Positions 27,703 through 38,194 of a stretch of DNA of 64,000 nt are shown here, one piece after another. A program made the translations under genes and the position numbers. The notes under the pieces were generated by a model that was given only the letters and a program-made list of their open reading frames with translations, did not search any database and was not told the origin of the DNA. This stretch comes from Marinobacter sp. es.048. GTDB taxonomy: Bacteria > Pseudomonadota > Gammaproteobacteria > Pseudomonadales > Oleiphilaceae. Position 1 is the first letter of the stretch; each line of letters opens with the position of its first letter. Where the stretch lies: assembly GCF_900188435.1 (NCBI RefSeq), contig NZ_FYFA01000002.1:558001-622000 (forward strand), read 5' to 3'.

Positions 27703-28785
27703 TCAGCCACGCTCCTTCGCAAATTCGGTCATGTAGTTAATCAGCGCATCAACACCCGCCTCCGGCATCGCGTTGTAAATACTTGCGCGCATTCCGCCAA
27801 CCGAGCGGTGTCCGGCGAGGTTCAGCAGGCCACGGGTATTGGCGCCCTTCAGGAACTCACCATTCAGGCCATCATCAGCCAGGGTGAACGGCACGTTCAT
27901 CCAGGAGCGGAAGCGCGGGTCGATCGGGTTGGCGTAAAACTCGTTGGTATCGATAAAATCATAGAGCTTGCGGGCTTTGCGCAGGTTGATCTCACCCATC
28001 GCCTTCACACCGCCCTGCTCTTTCAGCCACTTGAAAACCAGACCGGCCAGGTACCAGGAATAGGTGGCCGGGGTGTTGTACATGGAGCCGTTATCCGCAA
28101 TGACCTGATAGTTCATCATGGTCGGGGTCTCCTTGCGGGCCTTACCCAGGAGATCCTTGCGAATAATAACCACCACCAGTCCTGAGGGACCAATGTTCTT
28201 CTGGGCACCGGCATAGATCACACCGAACCTGGAGACGTCCACCGGCCTCGAAAGCATTGATGAGGACATGTCGGCGACCAGCGGTGTGCTCGGGATCTCC
28301 GGAATAAAACCGAACTCCAGACCACCGATGGTTTCGTTGGGCGTGTAGTGCAGGTAAGCCGCGTCGGCACTGGTCTGCCAGGAGGACTGGTCCGGAATGG
28401 TGGTAAAGCCACTGTCTTCCGAACTCGCCACTACGTTCACTTTGCCATAGCGACTGGCCTCGGCAATGGCCTTTTTGGACCAGATGCCGGTGTTCACGTA
28501 GTCAGCAGAACCTTTTTCGCCCAGCAGATTCAGAGGAATGGTGGAAAACTGGCTTGACGCCCCACCCTGCATAAACAGAACGGCGTAGTCGTCCGACACG
28601 CCGGCCAGTTCACGCAGATCTTTTTCTGCAGTTTCGGCAATCTGGACAAACTCGTCGCTGCGATGGCTCATTTCCATCACCGACATGCCGGTACTGCGCC
28701 AGTCGAGCATTTCATCCCGCGCCTGCCGAAGCACGCTCTCCGGCAAAGTGGCCGGACCTGCACAAAAGTTATACGCCCTGCTCAT
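27703..28785 (-). CDS. serC: Phosphoserine aminotransferase
   Basis: A 360-residue PLP enzyme that makes 3-phosphoserine for serine synthesis and also acts in pyridoxine synthesis. It shows the typical N terminus YNFCAGPATLPESVL, the PLP lysine in GVIYAGAQKNIGPSGLVVVI, and GHRSVGGMRASIYNAMP near the C terminus. The ATG at 28785 is the conserved start; a TTG reading to 28803 adds only six residues. It heads the serC-pheA-hisC run directly downstream of gyrA. Confidence 0.96.
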   Translation of the reverse strand: MSRAYNFCAGPATLPESVLRQARDEMLDWRSTGMSVMEMSHRSDEFVQIAETAEKDLRELAGVSDDYAVLFMQGGASSQFSTIPLNLLGEKGSADYVNTGIWSKKAIAEASRYGKVNVVASSEDSGFTTIPDQSSWQTSADAAYLHYTPNETIGGLEFGFIPEIPSTPLVADMSSSMLSRPVDVSRFGVIYAGAQKNIGPSGLVVVIIRKDLLGKARKETPTMMNYQVIADNGSMYNTPATYSWYLAGLVFKWLKEQGGVKAMGEINLRKARKLYDFIDTNEFYANPIDPRFRSWMNVPFTLADDGLNGEFLKGANTRGLLNLAGHRSVGGMRASIYNAMPEAGVDALINYMTEFAKERG

Positions 28786-28835
28786 GTTGCTGCTTTCTCT
28801 CAAGTCTTACTGAATCTGTCTGTGGCAGTGCCGGC

Positions 28836-31466
28836 TTATTCGTCGCCGGCACCTTCACCTTTTTCGCCTTCTTCCGCGCTATCGTCTGCGGCATCGACTT
28901 CACCGTCGATTGGCTCACCGTCGATTTCTTCAGCGTCGGTTTCCGCAATCCGCTCAACACCCACCAGGCGTTCATCTTCCTGGCCAAGCTTGATCAAGCG
29001 GACGCCCTGGGTGTTACGACTCAGGACAGACACCTCATCGGTGCGGGTACGTACCAGCGTGCCCTTGTCAGAAATCAGCATCATTTCGTCCCCGTCAAAC
29101 AGCTGTAGCGCTGTTACCAGGTTGCCGTTCCGCTCGGAACACTGCATCGCAATAACGCCCTGGCTACCCCGGCTGTAAGTCGGGAACTCTTCAATGGTGG
29201 TCCGCTTGCCGTACCCATTTTCAGACGCGGTCAGGATAACCCCGCCTTCCTGCGGAATAATCAGAGACACCACGTGGTGACCTTGTGGCATCTTGATGCC
29301 GCGAACACCACGGGCAGTCCGGCTCATCGGGCGCACTGCTTCCTCATTGAACCGCACAGCCTTGCCAGCGGTCGAGAACAGCATCACCTCTGCGTCGCCC
29401 TTGGTAATGGCGGCACCGATCAGGGTATCGCCCTCATCCAGGGACAGCGCAATCAGGCCGCTGCTGCGGGGACGTGAGAAGTTCGGCAGCGGCGTTTTCT
29501 TGACTACGCCAGCGGACGTGGCCATCAGTACAAACTGGTCTTCCGGATAGTCACGCACCGGCAGGAAGGTGGTGATACGTTCACCTTCTTCCAGCGGCAA
29601 AATGTTGACCATCGGACGACCACGGGAAGCCCGGCTGGCCCGCGGAATCTCGAACACCCGCAGCCAGTAGACCTTGCCGCGGTTGGAGAAGCACAGAATG
29701 GTGTCGTGGGAATTGGCAACCAGCAACTTCTCAACGAAGTCTTCATCCTTCATCGAGGTCGCAGCCTTGCCCCGGCCACCACGGCGCTGGGCCTGATAGT
29801 CTTCCACGGCCTGGGTCTTGGCATAACCACTGTGAGAAATGGTCACCACGAGGTCTTCTTCATCAATCAGGTCGGCAATCGTCAGATCACGCTGAGAGCT
29901 TGTGATCTCGGTACGGCGTTCGTCACCGAACTCGGAAACAACCGCTTCGAGTTCTTCACGGATAACCTGCATCAGGCGGTCCGGGTCGCCCAGAATCTCG
30001 AGCAGGCCAGCAATCTTCTCAAGGATGTCCTTGTACTCGTTCTGCAGCTTCTCGGTTTCCAGACCGGTCAGGCGATGCAGACGCATATCCAGAATTGCCT
30101 GGGTCTGCTCGGGGGACAGATAGTAAAGGCCATCACGCAGACCATAGATTTCCGGAAGATCGTCTGGACGACAGGCGTCCTCACCGGCCCGCTCCAGCAT
30201 CGCCAGAACATCACCCGGAGCCCAGCCCCTGGCCATCAGCTTTTCTTTTGCTTCCACCGAGCTGGGCGACGCCTTGATCAGCTCAATCATCTCGTCGATG
30301 TTGGCGAGGGCAACTGTGAGGCCTTCAAGGATGTGGCCGCGTTCGCGGGCCTTGCGCAGCTCATAGATGGTCCGGCGGGTAACCACCTCTCGACGGTGCC
30401 GCACAAAGGCATCCAGCATCTGCTTCAGATTCAGCGTTTTCGGCTCGCCGTTGATCAGCGCAACCATGTTGATACCGAACACCGTCTGCAGCTGGGTGTG
30501 AGCGAACAGGTTATTGACCACCACATCCGGGTTTTCACCCCGACGCAGCTCGATCACCACACGGATACCTTCCTTGTTGGATTCGTCCCGCAGCTCGGTA
30601 ATACCTTCGAGGCGCTTCTCTTTGACCAACTCGGCGATCTTTTCGATCAGGCGGGCCTTGTTAAGCTGGTACGGCAGCTCAGTAATGATGACAGCGTCGC
30701 GATTGGTTTTTTTGTCGTGCTCAATCTCATGGCGGGCACGGACATAAATACGGCCCCGGCCGGTACGGTAGGCTTCGACAATGCCGGCACGGCCATTGAT
30801 GATGCCCTCGGTCGGGAAATCCGGGCCCGGGATGAATTCCATCAGCTCATCAACCGTGAGATCCGGATTATCAATCAGCGCCAGACAGCCGTTGACCACT
30901 TCCGTCAGGTTGTGGGGCGGAATATTGGTAGCCATGCCCACGGCGATACCGGAGGAACCGTTCACCAGCAGGTTCGGAACCCGGGTAGGAAGCACCTCGG
31001 GAATACGCTCGGTGCCGTCGTAGTTATCGACAAAATCGACGGTTTCCTTGTCCAGATCCGCCAACAGGGAGTGGGCGATCTTCTCCATGCGGATCTCGGT
31101 GTAACGCATGGCAGCCGCGTTATCGCCGTCAATGGAACCGAAGTTACCCTGACCGTCGACCAGCGGATAACGCAGGGAAAACGGCTGGGCCATACGTACA
31201 ATGGTGTCGTAGACCGCAGAGTCACCGTGGGGGTGGTATTTACCGATAACGTCACCCACCACACGGGCGGACTTCTTGTAGGCCTTGTTCCAGTCGTTGT
31301 TCAGTTCGGACATCGCGAACAGAACACGGCGGTGAACCGGCTTGAGGCCATCCCTCACATCCGGAAGCGCCCGCCCGACGATTACACTCATGGCGTAATC
31401 GAGGTAGGACTGTTTTAACTCGTCTTCAATATTGACCGGCAGGATCTCTTTGGCTAACTCACCCAT
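28836..31466 (-). CDS. gyrA: DNA gyrase subunit A
   Basis: An 876-residue type IIA topoisomerase subunit. The breakage-reunion domain has the catalytic tyrosine in [15 protein letters not shown]. The quinolone-resistance region [15 protein letters not shown] keeps the wild-type Ser and Asp at the usual resistance positions. The C-terminal beta-pinwheel includes the GyrA box QRRGGRGK, and the tail is very acidic. The start at 31466 ([12 protein letters not shown]) has AAGGAA upstream; the longer reading to 31523 lacks support. It is the first gene of the minus-strand housekeeping block. Confidence 0.97.
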   Translation of the reverse strand: MGELAKEILPVNIEDELKQSYLDYAMSVIVGRALPDVRDGLKPVHRRVLFAMSELNNDWNKAYKKSARVVGDVIGKYHPHGDSAVYDTIVRMAQPFSLRYPLVDGQGNFGSIDGDNAAAMRYTEIRMEKIAHSLLADLDKETVDFVDNYDGTERIPEVLPTRVPNLLVNGSSGIAVGMATNIPPHNLTEVVNGCLALIDNPDLTVDELMEFIPGPDFPTEGIINGRAGIVEAYRTGRGRIYVRARHEIEHDKKTNRDAVIITELPYQLNKARLIEKIAELVKEKRLEGITELRDESNKEGIRVVIELRRGENPDVVVNNLFAHTQLQTVFGINMVALINGEPKTLNLKQMLDAFVRHRREVVTRRTIYELRKARERGHILEGLTVALANIDEMIELIKASPSSVEAKEKLMARGWAPGDVLAMLERAGEDACRPDDLPEIYGLRDGLYYLSPEQTQAILDMRLHRLTGLETEKLQNEYKDILEKIAGLLEILGDPDRLMQVIREELEAVVSEFGDERRTEITSSQRDLTIADLIDEEDLVVTISHSGYAKTQAVEDYQAQRRGGRGKAATSMKDEDFVEKLLVANSHDTILCFSNRGKVYWLRVFEIPRASRASRGRPMVNILPLEEGERITTFLPVRDYPEDQFVLMATSAGVVKKTPLPNFSRPRSSGLIALSLDEGDTLIGAAITKGDAEVMLFSTAGKAVRFNEEAVRPMSRTARGVRGIKMPQGHHVVSLIIPQEGGVILTASENGYGKRTTIEEFPTYSRGSQGVIAMQCSERNGNLVTALQLFDGDEMMLISDKGTLVRTRTDEVSVLSRNTQGVRLIKLGQEDERLVGVERIAETDAEEIDGEPIDGEVDAADDSAEEGEKGEGAGDE

Positions 31467-31591
31467 CGAGAAAGGTTCCTTTGCGTTACTGGAAGTCGTA
31501 TCAGGGCCGTTTCCGGGCCCCATAGTTATTCTTCATCAAGCCGCCAAGTCTACCACAGTCGCGCCCTTTCCGGGGCAACTGTGAGGCAGCC

Positions 31592-32446
31592 TTAATCAAA
31601 CACCACCGTCTTGTTTTCGTAGGTAATCACCCGGTCTTCGATGTGCGAACGCAGGCCCCGGGCCAACACGTTCTTTTCCACATCCTTGCCCAGACGAACC
31701 ATATCCTCAATGGAATCGCTGTGGGTAATCCGGATAACGTCCTGCTCAATGATCGGGCCCTCGTCGAGATCCTGAGTCACGTAGTGGCAGGTAGCACCAA
31801 TCAGCTTCACACCCCGGCTGTAGGCCTGATGGTAAGGGCGGGCACCGGCGAAGGACGGCAGGAAACTGTGATGGATGTTGATGACCTTGCCCGCGTACTT
31901 TTTACAAAGCTCACCGGGCAGAATCTGCATGTAGCGGGCAAGCACAACCACATCGGCCTCATATTTCTGGAACAGCTCATCAATGTGGGCGAAGGCGTCT
32001 GCCTTGTTTTCCTTGCTCACCGGCACATGGTGATAGGGAATCTCGTGCCACTCCACCATCCTGCGCAGGTCGTCGTGGTTGGAAATCACCGCCACAATCT
32101 CGGCGTTGATCTCCTTGCTGTGCCAGCGGTACAGCAGATCCGCCACGCAGTGGGATTCCTTGCTGCACATCAGGACAACCTTCTTCGGCTGAGCCGAATC
32201 GGCAATGTGCCAGTGCATGTTGAATTCGCGGGCAATGGGCTCGAACGCGGCACGGAACTGGTCCAGACCGAACGGAATCGAGTTGGCCTTGATTTCGTGC
32301 CGCATGAAAAACCAGCCGGTATGGGTATCCGAATGGTGACTCGCCTCGGTAATCCAGCCATTGTATGTAGACAGAAAATTACTCACCTTGGCGACAATTC
32401 CCACCCGGTCGGGGCAGGAAATCACAAGACGATAGGTATGCTCCAT
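31592..32446 (-). CDS. purU: Formyltetrahydrofolate deformylase
   Basis: A 284-residue enzyme that hydrolyses 10-formyl-tetrahydrofolate to formate and tetrahydrofolate. An N-terminal ACT domain (RLVISCPDRVGIVAKVSNFL) precedes a formyltransferase-like domain with the catalytic Asn-His-Asp set. That set is visible as AVISNHDDLR, INIHHSFLPSFAGARPYHQA and ATCHYVTQDLDEGPIIEQD. The ATG at 32446 follows AAAGG. Confidence 0.95.
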   Translation of the reverse strand: MEHTYRLVISCPDRVGIVAKVSNFLSTYNGWITEASHHSDTHTGWFFMRHEIKANSIPFGLDQFRAAFEPIAREFNMHWHIADSAQPKKVVLMCSKESHCVADLLYRWHSKEINAEIVAVISNHDDLRRMVEWHEIPYHHVPVSKENKADAFAHIDELFQKYEADVVVLARYMQILPGELCKKYAGKVINIHHSFLPSFAGARPYHQAYSRGVKLIGATCHYVTQDLDEGPIIEQDVIRITHSDSIEDMVRLGKDVEKNVLARGLRSHIEDRVITYENKTVVFD

Positions 32447-32589
32447 GAAAACCTTTCCTTAACTGAAATCCGGGAAAGCAGGTGCGTCGGGGAATCACCA
32501 CCGGCATTAACGGCAGGTTAACGGTACGCACCTATGAAAATGACCGGCTATCATAGCCTATCTGAACGCCAGAAACGAGGAATGGAGAG

Positions 32590-34353
32590 ATGGACAGAGA
32601 CCTATACCAACACACTGCCAAAAACCTCGCCAAGGGGCGCTCAGGCCGCCTTTCGATTGTAGCGGCCCTGGCCTTTTTGATGACCGTCGGCCCGGCATTC
32701 GGCCAGGCCATTCTCGAAGGCGAGCGATTTCACCGGGTTACCGCGACCCAGGGCATGGTTGCCACTAGCCATACGCTGGCCACCGAGGTTGCACTCGACG
32801 TACTGAAGAACGGCGGCAATGCAATCGATGCGGCGGTAACAGCCGGTTTTGCCCTGGCCGTCACCCAGCCCCGCTCCGGCAACATTGGCGGGGGCGGCTT
32901 CATGCTGATCTCCAAAGGCGACGGCTCAGACCCGGAAGCCATCGATTATCGCGAAAAAGCGCCCGCCGCCGCCTCGGAGACCATGTTCCAGGACGAATCC
33001 GGAGGTGTGGTTAAAAACCGCAGCCGCTTCACCCACCTGGCCGCAGGCGTGCCCGGGACCGTCGCCGGCCTGGCACTGGCGCTGGAGAGACACGGCACCA
33101 TCACCCTTAAACAGGCATTGGCTCCGGCCATCAAACTTGCCGAAGACGGGTTCGTGTTGCCTCAGCGTTTCACTGAAGGCCTGGAGCAGGCCCGTGAAAG
33201 GCTCGAGCGCTGGCCCGCCACCCGCGAGACCTTTTATAAGGAAGATGGGAGTTCCTGGCGCCCCGGAGAACGTTTTCGTCAGCCTGACCTGGCGGCAACG
33301 CTCCAGCGCATAGCCGATGACGGCGTGAAGGGCTTTTACGAGGGCAGAACTGCCGAGCTGATCGCCAGCGAGATGGACCGGCACGATGGGCTGATCACCC
33401 TGGAAGATCTGAAAAACTATCGCCCTGAGGTACGTACACCGGTGCACGGCACCTACCAGGGTTACGACATTTTCTCCATGTCACCCCCCTCTTCCGGTGG
33501 CACCCACATTGTCCAGATACTGAACATTCTCGAAGGGTTTCCCATGGCCGAGTTCGGCCATAACTCCGCTGATGCGATCCATCACATGGCCGAAGCCATG
33601 AAACTGGCCTACGCCGACCGTTCAAAATACCTTGGCGACACCGATTATGTGGATGTGCCGCTGACAGGGCTGACGAGCAAAGGCTACGCAGAGGAACTCC
33701 GCGAAGGCATTGATCCAGACAAGGCACGACCGGCCAGCGACATTAATCCCGGACAGCCGGCTGCCTGGGAAAGCCCGGAGACCACCCATTTCTCCGTGGT
33801 GGACAAATGGGGCAACGCGGTGTCTAACACCTACACCATCAATTTCAGTTACGGGTCCGGCATCACAGTGGAAGGCGCCGGTTTCCTGCTTAACAACGAA
33901 ATGGACGATTTCAGCGCCAAGCCAGGGGTACCCAACGCCTACGGCCTGATCGGCGGCGAAGCCAACAAGGTCGAGCCAGGCAAACGCATGCTGAGCTCCA
34001 TGTCGCCCACCATCGTGAAAAAGGATAGCAAGAATGTTCTGGTAACCGGCAGCCCGGGTGGCTCCCGGATCATTACCACCACCTTGCAGGTGATCCTCAA
34101 TGTGATTGATCATGGCATGAACATTCAGACCGCCGTGAGCGCACCCCGCATGCACCACCAGTGGCTGCCGGATGAAATCCGGATTGAACAGGGCATCAGC
34201 CCCGACACTATCCGGCTGCTGCAGGAACGGGGGCACACGGTGGTTGGTGGTTCAGCCATGGGCGCCATCCAGAGTATCCTGATTGATGAAAAAGGAGTCC
34301 GTCACGGAGGTGCGGACCCGAGGAGGAGCACTTCGTCGGCCATGGGCTATTAA
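32590..34353 (+). CDS. ggt: Gamma-glutamyltransferase (periplasmic, self-processing)
   Basis: A 587-residue Ntn-hydrolase. A signal peptide (about residues 20-39, ending AFGQA) directs export. The large subunit contains the substrate arginine region NGGNAIDAAVTAGFAL and PRSGNIGGGGFML. Autocleavage is expected before the threonine of TTHFSVVDKWGNAVSNTYT, which becomes the nucleophile, and the lid-loop segment SSMSPTIV and GSPGGSRIITTT follow. It breaks down glutathione and other gamma-glutamyl compounds. It is divergent from purU. The gamma-glutamyl chemistry may relate to the amidoligase gene at 46.5 kb, but the two are not linked in an operon. Confidence 0.94.
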   Translation: MDRDLYQHTAKNLAKGRSGRLSIVAALAFLMTVGPAFGQAILEGERFHRVTATQGMVATSHTLATEVALDVLKNGGNAIDAAVTAGFALAVTQPRSGNIGGGGFMLISKGDGSDPEAIDYREKAPAAASETMFQDESGGVVKNRSRFTHLAAGVPGTVAGLALALERHGTITLKQALAPAIKLAEDGFVLPQRFTEGLEQARERLERWPATRETFYKEDGSSWRPGERFRQPDLAATLQRIADDGVKGFYEGRTAELIASEMDRHDGLITLEDLKNYRPEVRTPVHGTYQGYDIFSMSPPSSGGTHIVQILNILEGFPMAEFGHNSADAIHHMAEAMKLAYADRSKYLGDTDYVDVPLTGLTSKGYAEELREGIDPDKARPASDINPGQPAAWESPETTHFSVVDKWGNAVSNTYTINFSYGSGITVEGAGFLLNNEMDDFSAKPGVPNAYGLIGGEANKVEPGKRMLSSMSPTIVKKDSKNVLVTGSPGGSRIITTTLQVILNVIDHGMNIQTAVSAPRMHHQWLPDEIRIEQGISPDTIRLLQERGHTVVGGSAMGAIQSILIDEKGVRHGGADPRRSTSSAMGY

Positions 34354-34393
34354 CGGGCAATTGACCAGGGTCACTGACCTGAAAGGAGACTGT

Positions 34394-34642
34394 ATGTATC
34401 TTTCTGTACAACTGAGCTGCTATCCCCTGAAAGAGGAATATAAGCAGCCAATCAAAGACCTTATCGCGCGCCTGGAGCAAACCGGGCTGGAAGTCTACCC
34501 GGGGCGAATGAGCACCGAGATTTTCGGCGACTATGATGAGGTTATGAGCGTGCTCTCGGATACCATGAAATGGTCATTCGAGACCTACGGCAAATCCGTC
34601 TTCGTGGCGAAGATCATGGAGGGCGACCGGAGACCGAAATGA
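34394..34642 (+). CDS. YkoF/MTH1187-like small thiamine-binding-type protein
   Basis: An 82-residue protein beginning [20 protein letters not shown] and containing [22 protein letters not shown], the pattern of the YkoF/MTH1187 ferredoxin-like fold that binds thiamine-type ligands. The ATG at 34394 follows AAGGAG. Its stop overlaps the ftsH-like start by four bases (ATGA), so the two are co-translated. A ligand-sensing role for the membrane protease is possible but speculative. Confidence 0.8.
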   Translation: MYLSVQLSCYPLKEEYKQPIKDLIARLEQTGLEVYPGRMSTEIFGDYDEVMSVLSDTMKWSFETYGKSVFVAKIMEGDRRPK

Positions 34643-36558
34643 CAGCACCGAGCGGGCCAGACAACCAAAACCAAAAACAGAAGCCGGAGCAGAACCAACA
34701 GCCGGCAATCCCGAACCAGTTCGCGTTCCTGTGGCTCAGCGCGGCCATCTTTCTCATGGTGCTCTGGCTTCAGGACGGCGGACAACCCCGGCTTCAGGAT
34801 CTGGCGTACTCCGAATTCAAAACCGCCGTCATGAATCAGCAGGTAGCGGAAGTTACTTTGAAAGAAGAAGCCATTACCGGTCTGTTTACCGACAGCGGTG
34901 CGGCAGACTTCAGCTCGGACAATCCAGCACGAACCAGCTCCCCGGGATTCCAGACCATCCGACCGCCCATGGAAGATCCTTCCCTGCTTGACCTGCTGGA
35001 AGAGCACGACGTCATCATCCGGGCCACACCCTCCGGACTACCCTGGTGGCAGGAGATGATCCGCGGCTTCCTGCCCTGGATCCTGCTGCTGGCGCTGATG
35101 TTCTGGTTCTGGGGCGCGGCCCAGAAGCGAATGACCCAGGGTGGTGGGCCGTTTGATTTCAGCCGTTCCAAAGCAAGACGGGCCCGCAAGGAAACCTCTA
35201 CGGCAACGCTCGATGACGTGGCCGGCATTGAATCCGCCAAGCGGGAAATTGCCGAAATCATCGATTTTCTGAAATCCCCCGAGAAGTACCGGGCCCTCGG
35301 TGCCGTTATGCCCAAGGGCGTGCTTCTCGTCGGCCCACCGGGCACCGGTAAGACCCTGCTGGCCCGAGCTATCGCCGGCGAAGCCGAAGTGCCCTTCTAC
35401 AGCATCAGTGCCTCGGAATTTATCGAGATGTTCGTGGGCGTCGGTGCCGCTCGCGTTCGGGATATGTTCAAGGAAGCCCGGAAAGACGCACCGGCGCTGA
35501 TTTTCATCGACGAGCTGGACGCTATCGGCCGTTCACGGGGCGCCGGCCTGGGTGGCGGACACGATGAACGGGAACAGACTCTGAACCAGATCCTCACCGA
35601 AATGGACGGCTTCGAGGCCCATGAGAATGTTCTGGTTCTGGCGGCCACCAACCGACCGGACGTTCTGGACAGCGCCCTGCTCCGTCCGGGCCGTTTTGAC
35701 CGCAAGATCACTCTGGATCGCCCACACAAAGAGGCCCGCGCGGCGATCCTGGCCGTTCACGTGCGAAAGGTACCACTGGCAAATGATGTCGACCTGGATC
35801 AACTGGCCGCGCGGACCATCGGTTTTTCCGGGGCGGACCTGAAGAACCTGGTAAATGAAGCAGCGCTCACCGCAGCCCGCGAAAGCCTGCACGAAGTGAA
35901 TGCCCATTGCTTTGAGCTGGCCCGGGACAGAATTATTCTCGGCGAGGAGCGGGACACCAAGCTTAACCCGCAAGAGCGCGAGGCCGTTGCCTACCACGAG
36001 TGTGGTCACGCCATCATGGCTTACTATATGCCGAACGCAGACCCTCTCACCAAGTTGACCATCATTCCTCACGGCATGGCCATGGGAGTGACCGAGCAAA
36101 CGCCCAAAGAAGACCACTATACGTATACCGAGAGCTACCTGAAGGATCGCATCAAGGTGATGCTTGGCGGTCGCTGTTCGGAAAAGCTGATCTATGGCGA
36201 AGTCAGCACCGGCGCCCAGAACGACCTCAAGGAAGCAACCGCACTGATACGCAAGATGATCGGTCAATGGGGTATGAGTGAAAAGATCGGCCCCCTCGGC
36301 CTGAGTATCGGAGAGGATCATGTATTCCTTGGCCGGGAGATGGGCATGCCAAGGGAATTCTCCGAAAAGATGGCCGAGATGATTGATGGGGAAATACAGT
36401 CCCAGCTGCTGGCCCTGGAGAAAGCGACTCTGGACTTCCTGAATGAGCACCGCAACCAATTGGAAGCATTGGCCAAAGCCGTATTGAAGCAAGAAACTCT
36501 TTCTGCCGAAGACGTCGAGGAAATCCTGCGCCAGGAAGATTCACGGAAGATTGCCTGA
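34639..36558 (+). CDS. FtsH-family membrane AAA+ zinc protease (probable paralogue)
   Basis: A 639-residue protein with the full FtsH layout. It has a first membrane helix (about residues 33-50), a roughly 100-residue periplasmic domain, a second helix ([15 protein letters not shown]), an AAA+ module ([18 protein letters not shown], second region of homology [20 protein letters not shown]) and a peptidase domain. The metal site is HECGH instead of the usual HEAGH, and the third ligand Asp is kept in STGAQNDL. Context (not next to rlmE/folP) suggests an accessory FtsH, not the housekeeping one. It is coupled to the YkoF-like gene. Confidence 0.88.
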   Translation: MTAPSGPDNQNQKQKPEQNQQPAIPNQFAFLWLSAAIFLMVLWLQDGGQPRLQDLAYSEFKTAVMNQQVAEVTLKEEAITGLFTDSGAADFSSDNPARTSSPGFQTIRPPMEDPSLLDLLEEHDVIIRATPSGLPWWQEMIRGFLPWILLLALMFWFWGAAQKRMTQGGGPFDFSRSKARRARKETSTATLDDVAGIESAKREIAEIIDFLKSPEKYRALGAVMPKGVLLVGPPGTGKTLLARAIAGEAEVPFYSISASEFIEMFVGVGAARVRDMFKEARKDAPALIFIDELDAIGRSRGAGLGGGHDEREQTLNQILTEMDGFEAHENVLVLAATNRPDVLDSALLRPGRFDRKITLDRPHKEARAAILAVHVRKVPLANDVDLDQLAARTIGFSGADLKNLVNEAALTAARESLHEVNAHCFELARDRIILGEERDTKLNPQEREAVAYHECGHAIMAYYMPNADPLTKLTIIPHGMAMGVTEQTPKEDHYTYTESYLKDRIKVMLGGRCSEKLIYGEVSTGAQNDLKEATALIRKMIGQWGMSEKIGPLGLSIGEDHVFLGREMGMPREFSEKMAEMIDGEIQSQLLALEKATLDFLNEHRNQLEALAKAVLKQETLSAEDVEEILRQEDSRKIA

Positions 36559-36573
36559 TACTCCAATCATGGC

Positions 36574-37293
36574 CTAGATCACCAGGTCATGACTGAACAG
36601 CGTAATACAAAACCCAAGGACCGCTCCCAGAGGTGGACCCCAATGCCGGTCAAGCCTGGATTGAGGAGCGATGTCCTGGAAAATCAGGTACAGAATACCG
36701 CCGGAAGCCATCAACATCAGTGAGCCAAGTAACACGGGGCGCTCAGATAAGAAGAAATATCCAAACAGGCCCGCCATCGGGCCTGTGATGACCAGGCTAC
36801 TCATAAAGACCAATGTCTTTCGTGAGCTGTGGCCTTCGAGGTAAAGCAACTCCCGATAAGCGTTGAACCCCTCTGGTAAATTCTGCAATGCAATGAGCAA
36901 CGCCATGAGGAGTGCGATCTCGGTGTTCACCACAGCGAGCCCACCGAGCGCCGCAGCTTCCGGAATAAAATCCAGCATCACACCCAGAAGCTGAGGAGAT
37001 TCACGGCGTTTCAACCCGAGAACTCGCTCTATCAGGAAGAAGATGAGCCCGCCCGCAAGAATTGCCGGAATCGCAAGAAGGGATCCCCCCATACTGGACC
37101 GGCCTTCCGGAATAAAAACTACGGCGACCGCGCCAAGCAGGATGCCGCCCCCGAGCGCGATTACAAAATGACGAAACTCCTGTTCCAGCCAATTGGGTCG
37201 GATCCGCTCGAAACTGGCGAACAGTCCGCCCAATGGAATGCAGGCGCCGGCAAGGACGGTCAGGCCAACAATTGAGAGAACATCTATGAACAT
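36574..37293 (-). CDS. ZIP-family divalent metal transporter
   Basis: A 239-residue membrane protein with about seven or eight hydrophobic helices. The helix 4 and 5 metal-site motifs are recognisable as DFIPEAAALGG and ALQNLPEGFNAY, where ZIP proteins carry H/N-x-x-P-E-G. ZIP carriers bring Zn or Fe into the cytoplasm. It is convergent with the FtsH-like zinc protease gene, so metal supply could be relevant, but no regulatory link is visible. Confidence 0.85.
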   Translation of the reverse strand: MFIDVLSIVGLTVLAGACIPLGGLFASFERIRPNWLEQEFRHFVIALGGGILLGAVAVVFIPEGRSSMGGSLLAIPAILAGGLIFFLIERVLGLKRRESPQLLGVMLDFIPEAAALGGLAVVNTEIALLMALLIALQNLPEGFNAYRELLYLEGHSSRKTLVFMSSLVITGPMAGLFGYFFLSERPVLLGSLMLMASGGILYLIFQDIAPQSRLDRHWGPPLGAVLGFCITLFSHDLVI

Positions 37294-37327
37294 CAGATAA
37301 AAGGACCTATGGGGCGACCGGTGATAT

Positions 37328-38194
37328 TCAGGGCGTGACCGTGACGGGAAGTTTCAGGGCCGCCAGCAATTGCTCTGCGCCGGGCTCCTGAAGCAGTGTG
37401 CAGTCCCGGCTCAGCACCAACTGGACCGCCCTTTCCTGTCGCAGAATCCCGACCACAACAACCGGATCTGTTGACGGCAGAGACCTTACACGAAGCTCCG
37501 ATTCCTGAATACCCAGGTCCTGCGCGACGCCTTTCAGGTCGTCTGATGGAACAGCCGAATCAACCCCCAGCATCAGCGTCACGGGTCGGTGAGAGTGACG
37601 AATCACCTCAGCGGCCGCCTGGACAGCACGGCCGTTGGCGTCCTTGTGGTCATTGAGAAACACCACAACCCTGCCCAGAGGCTCGGTCCGACCTTCACAC
37701 CAGAGCAACACCCTGCCCCGGGAACGACGAACAAGGCCTTTTGCCGTGGAACCCAACCGCGCCCCGGGCGCTGAGGACCAACCAACCCGGCCCATTACCA
37801 AAAGATCCTGGGGGCCGGCGAGCGCCAGCACCTCATCAATCACATGGCCCCGGGCGACACTCAAGGTATGCCTGCCACCGTGTGGCGCTACGGCACCGGC
37901 AAGCGCCCGGCGAGCCTCGTTCGCCAACCTTTGCATTCGCTGTTCAACCTCGCCGGCAGCAAACGGTCGACTGATACCGGACGACGCGCCCACCTCGCGG
38001 GCAAAACCATAGCCAGCGCTTCGCAACTGGTTCAGTTCCTCAACAAACACGCCCAGCACATCGGCACCTGTATTCGCGGCAATCTCAGCCGCAGCCTGCA
38101 AGGCGGCATAGCTCATTCTGGAACCGTCCAGAAGCACCAGAACACGACCGTTTGTGGTGCCAGTATCAGCCTGGGCTGCTCGTGTATCAGTCAC
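37328..38194 (-). CDS. Universal stress protein, tandem Usp-type domains
   Basis: About 288 residues. An N-terminal Usp domain (GRVLVLLDGSRMSYAALQAA ... DLLVMGRVGWSSAPGARLGSTAKGLVRRSRGRVLLW) has the ATP-binding G-x2-G-x9-G(S/T)-like loop. A second, more diverged half (VVVFLNDHKDANGRAVQAA) follows. The start is GTG at 38194, overlapping the Lon-like stop by eight bases, with GGAGG eight bases upstream. A much longer in-frame reading to 38338 lies inside the protease gene and is rejected. Coupling to the protease suggests a joint stress function. Confidence 0.82.
   Translation of the reverse strand: MTDTRAAQADTGTTNGRVLVLLDGSRMSYAALQAAAEIAANTGADVLGVFVEELNQLRSAGYGFAREVGASSGISRPFAAGEVEQRMQRLANEARRALAGAVAPHGGRHTLSVARGHVIDEVLALAGPQDLLVMGRVGWSSAPGARLGSTAKGLVRRSRGRVLLWCEGRTEPLGRVVVFLNDHKDANGRAVQAAAEVIRHSHRPVTLMLGVDSAVPSDDLKGVAQDLGIQESELRVRSLPSTDPVVVVGILRQERAVQLVLSRDCTLLQEPGAEQLLAALKLPVTVTP

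Noticed and set aside
29706-31418. A 570-codon open frame on the plus strand
   Set aside because: It is the exact antisense of gyrA, whose product is fully recognisable. The translated sequence shows no family and the biased codons of gyrA explain the open frame.
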